64,000 nucleotides of DNA from the NCBI GenBank assembly GCA_023412805.1, contig JAEZRM010000110.1, positions 15,545 through 79,544 of the forward strand, read 5' to 3'. This stretch comes from Pseudomonadota bacterium. Its GTDB lineage: Bacteria; Pseudomonadota; Alphaproteobacteria; Rhizobiales; Hyphomicrobiaceae. Under the pieces are notes generated by a model. It was not told the DNA's origin. It did no database searches and worked only from the letters and a program-made list of their open reading frames with translations. Shown here piece by piece: positions 10,699 through 27,204 of the stretch. Position 1 is the first letter of the stretch; each line of letters opens with the position of its first letter. A program made the position numbers and the translations under genes.

Positions 10699-11793
10699 AT
10701 GAGCCAACCGGCCCAACCGCGAAGCTATCTACGCCCCACGGCATTGATGCGTTCATTCCAGTCGGATGAATCCTCGGATCTGCTCATTCGCATCGCGGGA
10801 CGCGCCGACATTGCTGCATGTGCAGCCGAGATCATCGTGCGCATAGAAGTGGCGCGCGACGAGGCGGTGCTCCTTCCCGCCGCCGAGGCACGCGAACGCG
10901 CGCGATACGAGAGCGAGATCGCCTGCCTTCTCATGCAGCATGAAGCGCCGAGACAGCCGCTCGCCGGTCTGCCACTCGACCGGCCGCGCATTATGGGCAT
11001 CGTCAACGTCACGCCGGATAGTTTCTCCGATGGTGGCGCATTCGCCTCCACAAGTGCAGCGGTTGACCACGCGCTGCGGCTCGAGGCCGAGGGCGCGGAC
11101 ATCCTCGACATCGGCGGCGAGTCGACGCGACCGGGCGCCGAGCCTGTATCGGTCGAGGAAGAGCTGCGCCGCGTCCTTCCCGTCATCGAAGGACTTGCGG
11201 GGCGCACGAAAGCGCTCATCTCCATCGATACGCGTAAAGCGGAGGTCATGCGACGCGCACTAGCCGCCGGTGCGCACATCATCAATGACGTCGCTGCGCT
11301 GACGTATGAGGCGGCCTGCATGGAGGTTGCAGCGCAATCCAGGGCGCCGATCATCCTGATGCACGCCCAGGGCGATCCGCGCACGATGCAAGCAGCGCCG
11401 CACTACGACGACTGCCTGCTCGATGTGTGCGACTGGCTCGCGGCGCGCATCGCGGCGTGCGAGTCCGCCGGCATCGATCGCGCGCGCCTTGTTGTCGATC
11501 CAGGTATTGGCTTCGGCAAGTCGCTCGCCCACAATCTCGAATTGCTGGCTGGCCTGACGTTGCTGCACGGCCTCGGCGTGCCGCTGCTGCTCGGCGCCTC
11601 GCGGAAAAGCTTCATCGGCGCATTGAGCGGCGCGAAGAATGCGAGCGAGCGTATGCCGGGCTCCATCGCAGCGGCATTGCACGGCGCTGCCCAAGGTGTG
11701 CAGATCCTGCGCGTACACGATGTTACCGAGACGCGGCAGGCACTCACGGTTTGGCAGGCGATGCAGCGCGGTGCGCCTCACCCCAGCACATGA
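10699..11793 (+). CDS. folP: Dihydropteroate synthase
   Basis: A 364-residue enzyme that condenses dihydropterin pyrophosphate with p-aminobenzoate in folate synthesis; the sulfonamide target. The TIM-barrel domain starts at about residue 100 with IMGIVNVTPDSFSDGG and continues with DILDIGGESTRPGA, ISIDTRK, HIINDV, LMHAQGDP, VVDPGIGFGKS and LLGASRKSFIG, all family signatures. The 90-odd N-terminal residues form an extra domain not present in the compact E. coli enzyme (about 280 residues) but common in alphaproteobacteria. The ATG at 10699 (MSQPAQP) is preferred over 10657, which overlaps the region just after the ftsH terminator. Its 3' end overlaps the convergent gene at 11744 by 50 bp. Confidence 0.95.
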   Translation: MSQPAQPRSYLRPTALMRSFQSDESSDLLIRIAGRADIAACAAEIIVRIEVARDEAVLLPAAEARERARYESEIACLLMQHEAPRQPLAGLPLDRPRIMGIVNVTPDSFSDGGAFASTSAAVDHALRLEAEGADILDIGGESTRPGAEPVSVEEELRRVLPVIEGLAGRTKALISIDTRKAEVMRRALAAGAHIINDVAALTYEAACMEVAAQSRAPIILMHAQGDPRTMQAAPHYDDCLLDVCDWLAARIAACESAGIDRARLVVDPGIGFGKSLAHNLELLAGLTLLHGLGVPLLLGASRKSFIGALSGAKNASERMPGSIAAALHGAAQGVQILRVHDVTETRQALTVWQAMQRGAPHPST

Positions 11794-12151
11794 TCGCGAG
11801 TGTCGCGCAGTAGATACCGGACATGACATGAAAGAGTAGCGGACCGGTCCATGCCGTGGCATTCGCCACGATCACCGCATCGGCGAAGCAGACGGCAGCA
11901 CCGAACGCGAGCCACAGCGCCATGCTCCGCCAGTCGCGCAGCAGCGCAAAGACAATCAACAGCAGGCCCAGCCAGATATCGCGGAGCGCAATGACGTAGT
12001 GCAAATGCGCGGGCGATGCCGGGGCATCAATGCCGAAGAAGCGCGCCGCCGAACGCGGCACGAGGCCGAAGCGCACGCCGATCACCGCCAGCGCTACGCC
12101 CGCCGCAATCGCCAGACCCTGCAGCCACCGCCGTCGGATGTGATCTTTCAT
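11744..12151 (-). CDS. DUF4267-like small membrane protein
   Basis: A 135-residue protein with four predicted membrane segments (about residues 9-27, 50-72, 75-95 and 100-122). The pattern, a first helix, a PRSAARFFGI loop, then RDIWLGLL and a DAVIV segment, resembles DUF4267 proteins of unknown function. ATG 12151 (MKDHIRRR) is preferred over upstream in-frame starts that run into the rpoC 3' region. It lies downstream of the rpoC terminator on the same strand and its end overlaps folP tail-to-tail. No function can be assigned. Confidence 0.6.
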   Translation of the reverse strand: MKDHIRRRWLQGLAIAAGVALAVIGVRFGLVPRSAARFFGIDAPASPAHLHYVIALRDIWLGLLLIVFALLRDWRSMALWLAFGAAVCFADAVIVANATAWTGPLLFHVMSGIYCATLAIMCWGEAHRAASPAKP

Positions 12152-12185
12152 CGGGCTCGCGCTCACCTCGCGTCTTCCGCGCACG

Positions 12186-12216
12186 AAAAAGGCCGGGGCA
12201 GATGTTTGCCCCGGCC
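12186..12216 (-). terminator. Rho-independent terminator of the rpoBC operon
   Basis: On the minus strand a perfect ten-base stem, GGCCGGGGCA with TGCCCCGGCC around a six-base loop (12191-12216), is followed by a U-run (AAAAA on plus, 12186-12190). It lies 38 bp past the rpoC stop and is positioned to end the ribosomal protein/RNA polymerase transcript. Confidence 0.93.
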
Positions 12217-12254
12217 CTTGGATTTGCCAGATGAAACGGGCGTTGGAAAGCCGC

Positions 12255-16490
<4,236 letters not shown>

Positions 16491-16663
16491 CTCGTCACTC
16501 CTCGATCGGGACGGGGGCGGCGTCCCTGATGGTCGGATCCTGGTCGTTCAGCGCACCCGAGATCCGGGAGATGGGCGCGCGATCTGTTCCTTGTCCTTCA
16601 GCCGGCGGCAAACTCGACCGCTGAAGGGGCCGCCGCCCAACTCTGAGGGCGGCGGCGCATTCA

Positions 16664-20833
<4,170 letters not shown>

Positions 20834-21045
20834 GTGCGCTCCTCTCGGGTCTGAGATGGCGGGATGGGGCTGGCCTCCCATCGGCGCATCTCGTGAATGT
20901 CATCTCGCGGTCGCGGGACGGGTCGCCTTCAACCTGTCCTCGCGCAACTCGCCGGAAGGTCCCATGCTCGCAAGCAGCGAGACCCTCGGGGGAGTTGCCC
21001 GGGCCGACCCCGCGAAGGAGCCGGCCCAGTCAATCGAAAAGCGCC

Positions 21046-21420
21046 TTACTTCACTTCGACCTGGGCGCCCTGGTCCTCGAGCTGCTTCTTCAGCTTGGCA
21101 GCCTCGTCCTTCGTCACGCCTTCCTTGACGGTCTTGCCGCCGGCCTCGACGAGGTCCTTGGCTTCCTTCAGGCCGAGGCCCGTGATGGCGCGGACTTCCT
21201 TGATCACGTTGATCTTCTTGTCGCCCGCCGCCTTCAGGATGACGGTGAACTCGGTCTGCTCCTCGGCGGGAGCAGCGGCAGCGCCAGCCGGAGCCGCAGC
21301 AACGGCGACAGCGGCCGCAGCCGAGACGCCCCACTTCTCTTCGAGGAGCTTCGCGAGCTCAGCGGCCTCGAGAACGGTCAGCTTCGACAGGTCGTCGACG
21401 ATTTTTGCAAGATCGGTCAT
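21046..21420 (-). CDS. rplL: 50S ribosomal protein L7/L12
   Basis: A 124-residue stalk protein that recruits translation factors to the ribosome. The N-terminal dimerisation domain (DLAKIVDDLSKLTVLEAAELAKLLEEKWG) is followed by an Ala/Gly-rich hinge (about residues 34-55) and the C-terminal globular domain with EFTVIL, KKINVIKEVRAITGLGLKEAK and LVEAGGKTVKEGVTK. Normal length. Lies 90 bp after rplJ, as usual. Confidence 0.98.
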   Translation of the reverse strand: MTDLAKIVDDLSKLTVLEAAELAKLLEEKWGVSAAAAVAVAAAPAGAAAAPAEEQTEFTVILKAAGDKKINVIKEVRAITGLGLKEAKDLVEAGGKTVKEGVTKDEAAKLKKQLEDQGAQVEVK

Positions 21421-21510
21421 TTCAATGTTTCCTAGCGTTCGGTTCGAACCGCTCAGCGGTCCAGGTTCTGATGTTCGTTCGGCTCGCGGCGATCAGCGCC
21501 GCGCCACTTA

Positions 21511-22029
21511 TCAAGCAGCCTCGCCCTTGCTCGCCTGCGCCTGGATGACACGTGCGAGCTTGGCTCCCGGCTCCGCGATCGTGCGGGCGATCTTCGTCGC
21601 CGGCGCGTTGAGGAGACCGATGAGCTTCGCCCTCAGCTCGTCCAGCGAGGGGAGGTCGGCGAGTGCTTTGACGCTCGTGGAGTCGAGGATGTTGCTCCCC
21701 ATCGCACCGCCGAGGATCACGAGCTTCTCGTTTTCCCGGCTGTACTTGACGGCAATCCTCGCGGCCACCATCGGGTCGCTCGAGTAGGCAATGACTGTTT
21801 GCCCCTTGAACAACTTCGAGATGCCCTCTGAGTCGGTCTCCTTGAGCGCCAGTACCGCCAGCGTGTTCTTCGCCACCTTGACCGTTCCGCCAGCTTCTTT
21901 CATGCGCTTGCGGAAGTCGGTCATCTGGGCGACGGTCATGCCGGCGTAGTGGGCCACGACAATCACGCCCGTGTCCTTGAACACGTCGTGGAGCGTCGTG
22001 ACGAGCTCTTGCTTGGCAGCTCTATCCAC
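21511..22029 (-). CDS. rplJ: 50S ribosomal protein L10
   Basis: A 172-residue stalk-base protein that anchors L7/L12 dimers. Begins MDRAAKQELVTTLHDVFKDT and includes VVAHYAGMTVAQMTDFRKRM and VKVAKNTLA; the C-terminal helix carries the L12-binding repeats. In bacteria the L10-L12 complex binds the rplJ leader and represses its own translation; a 353-bp leader precedes the gene here. Transcribed with rplL, rpoB and rpoC. Confidence 0.98.
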   Translation of the reverse strand: MDRAAKQELVTTLHDVFKDTGVIVVAHYAGMTVAQMTDFRKRMKEAGGTVKVAKNTLAVLALKETDSEGISKLFKGQTVIAYSSDPMVAARIAVKYSRENEKLVILGGAMGSNILDSTSVKALADLPSLDELRAKLIGLLNAPATKIARTIAEPGAKLARVIQAQASKGEAA

Positions 22030-22382
22030 CTGGCTACACTCTCCATCGTGCGAAATACCCTTGCGGGTAAAATCGCGGGTTGCACCTTGCCACCGGGAGC
22101 AGAGGATCTTTCGATCCCACGCTGCGGTGACGCTGCGGTTCCTGTCCGCCCGCGCGTCAAAACCGACGGCACGGCGCTTCCCAAGAGGTTCGAACCGGCC
22201 CTCGCCTTTCAGCGAAGGAGCGCCCTTCCGAGCGCCGACTTCCGGCCGTCTCCCGTCTCATGCTGGCCCATTTGGCTTAAGGCTGCCGAAGCACCCACCA
22301 GCAATCTCGGACAGGTTCGGAGAGAGGGCCGAGGCCTTCTCCCCTGTTCCGGATCTCGCGATCCGGAATTCTCAATTTGCGA
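22030..22382 (-). promoter_or_regulatory. rplA-rplJ intergenic leader, with a strong hairpin
   Basis: No gene fits in this 353-bp gap. Directly after the rplA stop is a perfect nine-base hairpin, TTCCGGATC with GATCCGGAA around four bases (22347-22368), without a T-run, so it looks more like an RNA-processing or attenuation structure than a terminator. The rest is GC-rich and can fold in several ways. From its position it should contain the autoregulatory L10-L12 binding site of the rplJL leader, but I cannot trace the consensus with confidence. Confidence 0.45.
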
Positions 22383-23132
22383 TCAGGCCGGAGCGGCCGT
22401 ACCGCTCGTTACGCTCGCGGTATCGAGCTTGACGCCCGGGCCCTGCGAGGAGGTCACGGCGACCTTCTTCAGATAGGTGCCTTTCGCACCGGCGGGGCGC
22501 GCCTTGACCACGGCGTCGACAAACGCCTTGATGTTCTCGACCAGCGCCTGCTCGGTGAAACTCGCCTTGCCGACGCCGGCGTGAATGATCCCCGACTTCT
22601 CGACGCGGAACTCGACAGCGCCGCCCTTGGCACCTTCGACAGCGGTCTTGACGTCCATGGTCACAGTGCCGACACGCGGGTTCGGCATGAGACCGCGGGG
22701 GCCGAGCACCTTACCGAGGCGACCGACGAGGCCCATCATGTCGGGCGTCGCAATGCAGCGATCGAAATTGATCACGCCCTTGCTGACCTGCTCGACGAGA
22801 TCTTCCGCACCAACGATATCGGCGCCGGCAGCCTTGGCCTCTTCGGCCTTCGGACCGCGGGCGAAAACCGCGACGCGCTGCGTGCGGCCAGAGCCATGCG
22901 GCAGGTTGCACACGCCGCGCACCATCTGGTCGGCATGGCGCGGATCGACGCCGAGATTCATCGCGAGTTCGACGGTCTCGTCGAACTTCGCCTTGGCGTT
23001 CGATTTCACGAGCTTCACGGCTTCGTCGACGCCGTAGCTCTTGTTGCGATCGACCGTCGCGCGGAGCGCTGCGAGACGCTTACCGCCAGCGAGGCGCGTT
23101 GCCTGGATCACTTCCTTGGTCGCTTTTGCCAT
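22383..23132 (-). CDS. rplA: 50S ribosomal protein L1
   Basis: A 249-residue L1-stalk protein. Family signatures include KFDETVELAMNLGVDPRHADQMVRG near residues 50-75, KVLGPRGLMPNPRVGTV (about 130) and VEFRVEKSGIIHAGVGKASF. It is about 15-20 residues longer than the usual 230 because of a C-terminal tail rich in Thr, Ala and Ser (LDTASVTSGTAAPA). L1 binds 23S rRNA and often represses its own rplKA message. Follows rplK by 5 bp. Confidence 0.98.
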   Translation of the reverse strand: MAKATKEVIQATRLAGGKRLAALRATVDRNKSYGVDEAVKLVKSNAKAKFDETVELAMNLGVDPRHADQMVRGVCNLPHGSGRTQRVAVFARGPKAEEAKAAGADIVGAEDLVEQVSKGVINFDRCIATPDMMGLVGRLGKVLGPRGLMPNPRVGTVTMDVKTAVEGAKGGAVEFRVEKSGIIHAGVGKASFTEQALVENIKAFVDAVVKARPAGAKGTYLKKVAVTSSQGPGVKLDTASVTSGTAAPA

Positions 23133-23137
23133 CGCCC

Positions 23138-23566
23138 TTACTCCGTCACCCGAAGACCCATCGACCGCGCCGAGCCGGCAATGATGCGAGCTGCGGCCTC
23201 GAGGTCGTCAGTGTTGAGGTCCTTCATCTTGACCTTGGCGATGTCACGCACTTGAGCCATCGTCACGCTGCCGGCAACGGTGCGGCCTGTCTCCTTGGAG
23301 CCGGTCTCGATGCCCGCGGCCTTCTTCAGAAAGTGAGACGCCGGCGGCGTCTTCATCTCGAAGGTGAACGACCGATCCGAGAAGACCGTGATCTTCACCG
23401 GGATCGGCGTGCCCTGCTCCATGTCCTTCGTCTTGGCATTGAAGGACTTGCAGAATTCCATGATGTTCACGCCGCGCTGACCGAGCGCAGGCCCGATCGG
23501 CGGTGCAGGATTGGCCTGACCGGCCTTCACCTGCAGATTGATGTAACCGTCTATCTTTTTCGCCAT
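23138..23566 (-). CDS. rplK: 50S ribosomal protein L11
   Basis: A 142-residue ribosomal protein at the GTPase-associated centre. Family signatures are GYINLQVKAGQANPAPPIGPALGQRG at the N-terminus (about residues 6-31), FCKSFNAKTKD, and the C-terminal GSARSMGLRV rRNA-binding block. Normal length. Co-transcribed with rplA (5-bp gap). The 240-bp gap between nusG and rplK is GC-rich and shows no promoter or terminator that I can defend. Confidence 0.98.
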   Translation of the reverse strand: MAKKIDGYINLQVKAGQANPAPPIGPALGQRGVNIMEFCKSFNAKTKDMEQGTPIPVKITVFSDRSFTFEMKTPPASHFLKKAAGIETGSKETGRTVAGSVTMAQVRDIAKVKMKDLNTDDLEAAARIIAGSARSMGLRVTE

Positions 23567-23806
23567 CTTTCTACTCTATCCCCTGTCACATGTTCGGAGG
23601 CAAAGCCCCCAGGGTTAGCGGTCAATCGGGCCGGCTTCAGCCCTCCCGCACGAGACGCGACGCGGGGCCTTTTGGCTTTCGCCATCCGGACGTCCGCGTC
23701 GTGCCGATTCTGCCTTCTCTCGCGGCCTGGGCCCCACATCCCCGGGGCCGCCCGCTGTTGCTTTTCTCGTCCGGTCACCACCCCGTGGGCGTCGCCGGAA
23801 ACTCGC

Positions 23807-24340
23807 TCAGCCCACCTTCTCGACTTGCGTGAACTCCAGCTCCACCGGCGTCGGCCGTCCGAAGATCGAAACCGCCACCTTGAGGCGGGAACGCTCCTCG
23901 TCGACCTCTTCGACGAGACCGCTGAAGCTCGCGAACGGACCGTCGGCCACCTTGACCGACTCCCCGATCTCGAACGTGACGGTCGGCTTCGGCCGCTCGA
24001 CACCTTCCTTGACCTGGTTCAGGATCCGCATGGCCTCGTCTTCCGAGATCGGAACCGCCTTGTTGTCGGCGCCGAGGAAGCCCGTCACCTTCGGCGTATT
24101 CTTGATCAGGAGGAAGGCCGGGTCGGTCATCTCCATCTTCACGAGCACGTAGCTCGGAAAAAGCTTGCGCTCCGCGTGAACCTTGCGGCCACGGCGCATC
24201 TCGATGACGTCCTCGGACGGAACCAGAACCTCCTCGAACAGATGGTCGAGGCCGGCGGCCTTTGCCCGCTCCTTGATGGCCTCCGCGACCTTCTTTTCGA
24301 AGTTCGAGTAGGCGTGAACGATGTACCAGCGCTTTGCCAT
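23807..24340 (-). CDS. nusG: Transcription termination/antitermination factor NusG
   Basis: A 177-residue protein that binds RNA polymerase and links it to Rho or the ribosome. The NGN domain starts KRWYIVHAYSNFEKKVAEAI and contains RKVHAERKLFPSYVLVKM; the C-terminal KOW domain has GESVKVADGPFASFSGLVEEVDEERSRLKV and ends with the typical ELEFTQVEKV. Standard length; sits between secE and rplK as in most bacteria. Confidence 0.97.
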   Translation of the reverse strand: MAKRWYIVHAYSNFEKKVAEAIKERAKAAGLDHLFEEVLVPSEDVIEMRRGRKVHAERKLFPSYVLVKMEMTDPAFLLIKNTPKVTGFLGADNKAVPISEDEAMRILNQVKEGVERPKPTVTFEIGESVKVADGPFASFSGLVEEVDEERSRLKVAVSIFGRPTPVELEFTQVEKVG

Positions 24341-24403
24341 GCTGCCCTGCTGTCAACTAACCCACACGCACCGGGGCGACCCTGCCGCCATCCGGCCGTC
24401 CCG

Positions 24404-24601
24404 TCAGCGGAACGCGTTCAGCACAAGCTGCACGAGCCATCCAATGCCTTGATCCACAATGGTAAAAAAGATCGCCGCCAGCGTGACCATAATCAGCACC
24501 ATGATGGTCGTGATCCAGACCTCCTTCCAGGTCGGCCACGTGACCTTGGCCGTTTCCTGCCGCACCTGCTGGAGAAATTCGAAGGGGTTCGTTCTCGCCA
24601 T
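24404..24601 (-). CDS. secE: Preprotein translocase subunit SecE
   Basis: A 65-residue minimal SecE with one membrane helix (about residues 35-57). The cytoplasmic amphipathic part carries the family motif FLQQVRQETAKVTWPTWKEV. It forms the SecYEG channel with SecY. The short single-helix form is normal in alphaproteobacteria. It lies 99 bp downstream of tRNA-Trp and 63 bp upstream of nusG. Confidence 0.95.
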   Translation of the reverse strand: MARTNPFEFLQQVRQETAKVTWPTWKEVWITTIMVLIMVTLAAIFFTIVDQGIGWLVQLVLNAFR

Positions 24602-24700
24602 CAGCTTTCATTCCCTGCCTGTCCGTGGCGAGAGGACCAACGAGGACGCTCACGCTCAATTCCCAATCGCTGCGAACGCCGCTCTCGCATCGGGGTGGAT

Positions 24701-24776
24701 TGGCAGGGGCGGAGGGTCTCGAACCCCCAACCTTCGGTTTTGGAGACCGACGCTCTACCAATTGAGCTACACCCCT
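24701..24776 (-). tRNA. tRNA-Trp (anticodon CCA)
   Basis: 76 nt on the minus strand. The acceptor stem AGGGGUG pairs with CGCCCCU (one G-U pair), followed by discriminator G and an encoded CCA end. The D-arm is AGCTCAATTGGTAGAGC, the anticodon loop CTCCAAAA gives CCA, and the T-loop is GTTCGAGAC. Its location directly before secE-nusG is a conserved bacterial arrangement. Confidence 0.97.
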
Positions 24777-24956
24777 CGAGGTCCACCCCCGAACACGGTC
24801 AGGCACGCACGTTCAGGTGGATTGAACTTCGCGAGACCCCGCAGTCCGCGCCGCAACGAACACCGCAAACGAAGTGCAGCCGACGAAGCAGTTCCCGGGT
24901 TTTCAAGTCCCGCCTGCTGCAAGGTCGACTTTCGCTTGGATGTGTTTCGGACGCCT

Positions 24957-24985
24957 CTTATAGAGGTTACCCGCAGCCGATACAA
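24957..24985 (-). promoter_or_regulatory. Sigma70-type promoter of tRNA-Trp/secE-nusG
   Basis: On the minus strand TTGTAT (24980-24985) and TATAAG (24957-24962) are separated by exactly 17 bases, about 180 bp before tRNA-Trp, with a GC-rich stretch (GCGTCC) just after the -10. The rest of the 370-bp gap up to 25146 holds no gene; on the plus strand a TATAAT at about 25067 is a possible -10 for the gene at 25147. Confidence 0.6.
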
Positions 24986-25146
24986 GCCCGCTCGTTACTT
25001 TTTTCTTGACTTCAGCCGCAGGGGCCCGCTGCTCGCCTGCCCGAAATCGGGTGAGCGGATTTTTATATAATAGCGACGGGATCTTAGATCAAGATCGGGC
25101 GATAATTTGTTAGGTCGCGAAGGGCCACTCGGCTGGGGAACACGCC

Positions 25147-25666
25147 ATGCTCATGAACGCGGCCCGCTGTCAGCTTCTCCTGATCGACATTCAAGAGCGC
25201 CTCGCGCCCCACATTGCCGGTGGAGAAGCCGTAACGGCCAACTGCGTTCGCTTGGCTCGCTACGCGCGACGCCTCGGTGTGCCGGTCACACTGACCGAGC
25301 ACGACCCCAAAGGACTGGGCGCGACCGCTGCTCCTGTGCTGGCGGCGCTCGGCAACGACGTGCCGGCGCTGCCAAAAATCACATTCTCGGCCTGGTCGGG
25401 CGGCAGGCCGCTCGCAGATCATCATCGCCGGCATGGAAGCGCACGTCTGCGTCGGCCAAACCACATTCGACCTTCTGGCGGCCGGCCTCGATGTCTTTCT
25501 GGTTGCAGGTGCCGTTGGATCGCGCGGAGGCGAAGTCCGCGATCTTGCCATCCGGCGCCTGGAGCGGGCCGGCGCGCGCATCGTCACCCATGAGATGGTT
25601 GCCTTCGAGTGGCTACGCCGCGGCGATACGGAAGAGTTCAAGGATCTCATCGAAGTGATAAAGTGA
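25147..25666 (+). pseudogene. Isochorismatase-family hydrolase, frameshifted
   Basis: Two overlapping frames together make a cysteine-hydrolase of the isochorismatase family. Frame one gives LLLIDIQERL (catalytic Asp) and PALPKITFSAW (catalytic Lys). After about base 25393 the match moves to another frame, QIIIAGMEAHVCVGQTTFDLL (catalytic Cys), ending VAFEWLRRGDTEEFKDLIEVIK at 25666. Between FSAW and IIIAG the family normally has about 15 residues, here about 6 plus a frame change, so a deletion of roughly 26 bases is likely. All three catalytic residues are still encoded, so the damage may be recent, or a sequencing error. Relatives hydrolyse amides or enol ethers of small molecules; the substrate is unknown. 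Confidence 0.75.
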
Positions 25667-25711
25667 TCGGCGAACACAGCTCCCAACGACAGACAATCGG
25701 AAACACGGATC

Positions 25712-26917
25712 ATGCAGGACAAAGCCGCGAAGGCCTCTCGAGCCGCCTTTCAGTGGGACGACCCGTTCCTTATCGAGGAGCAACTCACCGAGGACGAGCG
25801 CATGATCCGCGATACGGCGCGGGACTACTGCCAGGAGAAGCTCGCCTCGCGTGTGATCTCGGCCTACCTCGAAGAGCGGACCGATCGCGAGATCTTCACC
25901 GAAATGGGCGCGCTCGGGCTCCTCGGCGTGACGATCCCCGAGAAGTACGGCTGCGCTGGCGCGAACTATGTCTCGTATGGCCTCGTCGCCCGCGAGGTGG
26001 AGCGCGTCGACTCGGGCTATCGCTCGATGAATTCGGTGCAGTCGTCGCTCGTCATGTACCCGATCTATGCGTACGGCTCGGAAGAGCAGCGCATGAAGTA
26101 CCTGCCGAAGCTCGCGAGCGGCGAGTACGTCGGCTGCTTCGGCCTCACCGAGCCCGATGCAGGCTCGGACCCGGGCGGCATGAAGACGCGCGCTGAGAAG
26201 GTCGCGGACGGCTATCGCCTCACCGGTTCGAAGACGTGGATTTCGAACGCACCGATCGCCGACGTGTTCGTCGTGTGGGCCAAGTCGGCCGCGCATAACG
26301 ACGAGATTCGCGGCTTCATTCTCGAGAAGGGCATGAAGGGCCTCTCGGCGCCGAAGATCGGCGGCAAGCTGAGCCTGCGCTGCTCGATCACGGGCGAAGT
26401 CGTCATGGACGGCGTCGTCGTGCCGGAAAGCGCGATGCTGCCGAACGTCTCCGGCCTCAAGGGGCCGTTCGGCTGCCTCAATCGCGCCCGCTACGGCATT
26501 GCCTGGGGCGCCATGGGTGCGGCGGAAGACTGCTGGCACCGCGCACGCCAGTACACGCTCGACCGTAAGCAGTTCGGCCGTCCACTCGCCGCGACGCAGC
26601 TCGTGCAGAAGAAGCTCGCCGACATGCAGACGGAGATTTCACTCGGCCTGCAGGCGGCGCTGCGGTGCGGTCGCCTGTTCGACGAAGGACGCCTCGCGCC
26701 GGAAGCCATCTCGATCATCAAGCGCAACAACTGCGGCAAGGCGCTCGATATCGCCCGCGTCGCGCGTGACATGCACGGAGGCAACGGCATCCAGATCGAG
26801 TACCACGTGATGCGTCACGCGGCGAACCTCGAGACCGTCAACACGTACGAGGGCGCGCATGATGTGCACGCGCTCATTCTCGGCCGCGCCCAGACCGGGC
26901 TGCAGGCTTTCTTCTGA
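25712..26917 (+). CDS. gcdH: Glutaryl-CoA dehydrogenase
   Basis: A 401-residue acyl-CoA dehydrogenase that oxidises and decarboxylates glutaryl-CoA to crotonyl-CoA in lysine, tryptophan and aromatic breakdown. GcdH hallmarks: VERVDSGYRSMNSVQSSLVM (substrate-carboxylate arginine, about residue 100), the FAD-domain CFGLTEPDAGSDPGGMKTRA, SKTWISNAPIADVFVVWAK, and the catalytic glutamate in NTYEGAHDVHALILGRAQTG near the C-terminus. Full length. No other glutarate-pathway gene is adjacent; a DUF1272 gene follows after 22 bp. Confidence 0.93.
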   Translation: MQDKAAKASRAAFQWDDPFLIEEQLTEDERMIRDTARDYCQEKLASRVISAYLEERTDREIFTEMGALGLLGVTIPEKYGCAGANYVSYGLVAREVERVDSGYRSMNSVQSSLVMYPIYAYGSEEQRMKYLPKLASGEYVGCFGLTEPDAGSDPGGMKTRAEKVADGYRLTGSKTWISNAPIADVFVVWAKSAAHNDEIRGFILEKGMKGLSAPKIGGKLSLRCSITGEVVMDGVVVPESAMLPNVSGLKGPFGCLNRARYGIAWGAMGAAEDCWHRARQYTLDRKQFGRPLAATQLVQKKLADMQTEISLGLQAALRCGRLFDEGRLAPEAISIIKRNNCGKALDIARVARDMHGGNGIQIEYHVMRHAANLETVNTYEGAHDVHALILGRAQTGLQAFF

Positions 26918-26939
26918 TCATCGACGCGGGAGGTTCGCC

Positions 26940-27191
26940 ATGCTGGCACTCAGACCGAATTGTGAATGCTGCGACAAGGATCTCCCGCCCGATGCCTCGG
27001 ATGCAGTGATCTGCTCTTTCGAGTGCACATTCTGCGCCGATTGCGCGGAACATCGCCTCCCCGGCGGACGCTGCCCGAATTGCGGCGGCGAGCTGGTCAA
27101 GCGGCCTGTGCGGCCGGCGGATCGGCTGGCTAAGTTTCCGCCGTCGGACAAGCGCGTCGTCAAGGCGCACGGCTTCTGCGAGAGCGCGTGA
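26940..27191 (+). CDS. DUF1272 small zinc-ribbon-like protein
   Basis: An 83-residue protein starting MLALRPNCECCDKDLPP, with seven or more cysteines in CxxC-type pairs (CECC, CSFECTFCADCA, CPNCGG) that match the DUF1272 family. The spacing suggests one or two zinc sites. Function unknown; family members are cytosolic and common in proteobacteria. GGGAGG lies eight bases before ATG 26940. The gene is just downstream of gcdH and probably co-transcribed; its stop is 13 bp from the convergent SDR gene. Confidence 0.85.
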   Translation: MLALRPNCECCDKDLPPDASDAVICSFECTFCADCAEHRLPGGRCPNCGGELVKRPVRPADRLAKFPPSDKRVVKAHGFCESA

Positions 27192-27204
27192 CGCGGGCGA
27201 TCAA

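Noticed and set aside
23099..25009. 636-residue plus-strand frame opposite rplK, nusG, secE and tRNA-Trp
   Set aside because: It overlaps four supported minus-strand genes including a tRNA.
25000..25090. CCCGAAATCGGG near 25050 as a terminator
   Set aside because: The stem is only four or five bases with a tight loop and no directly adjacent T-run.
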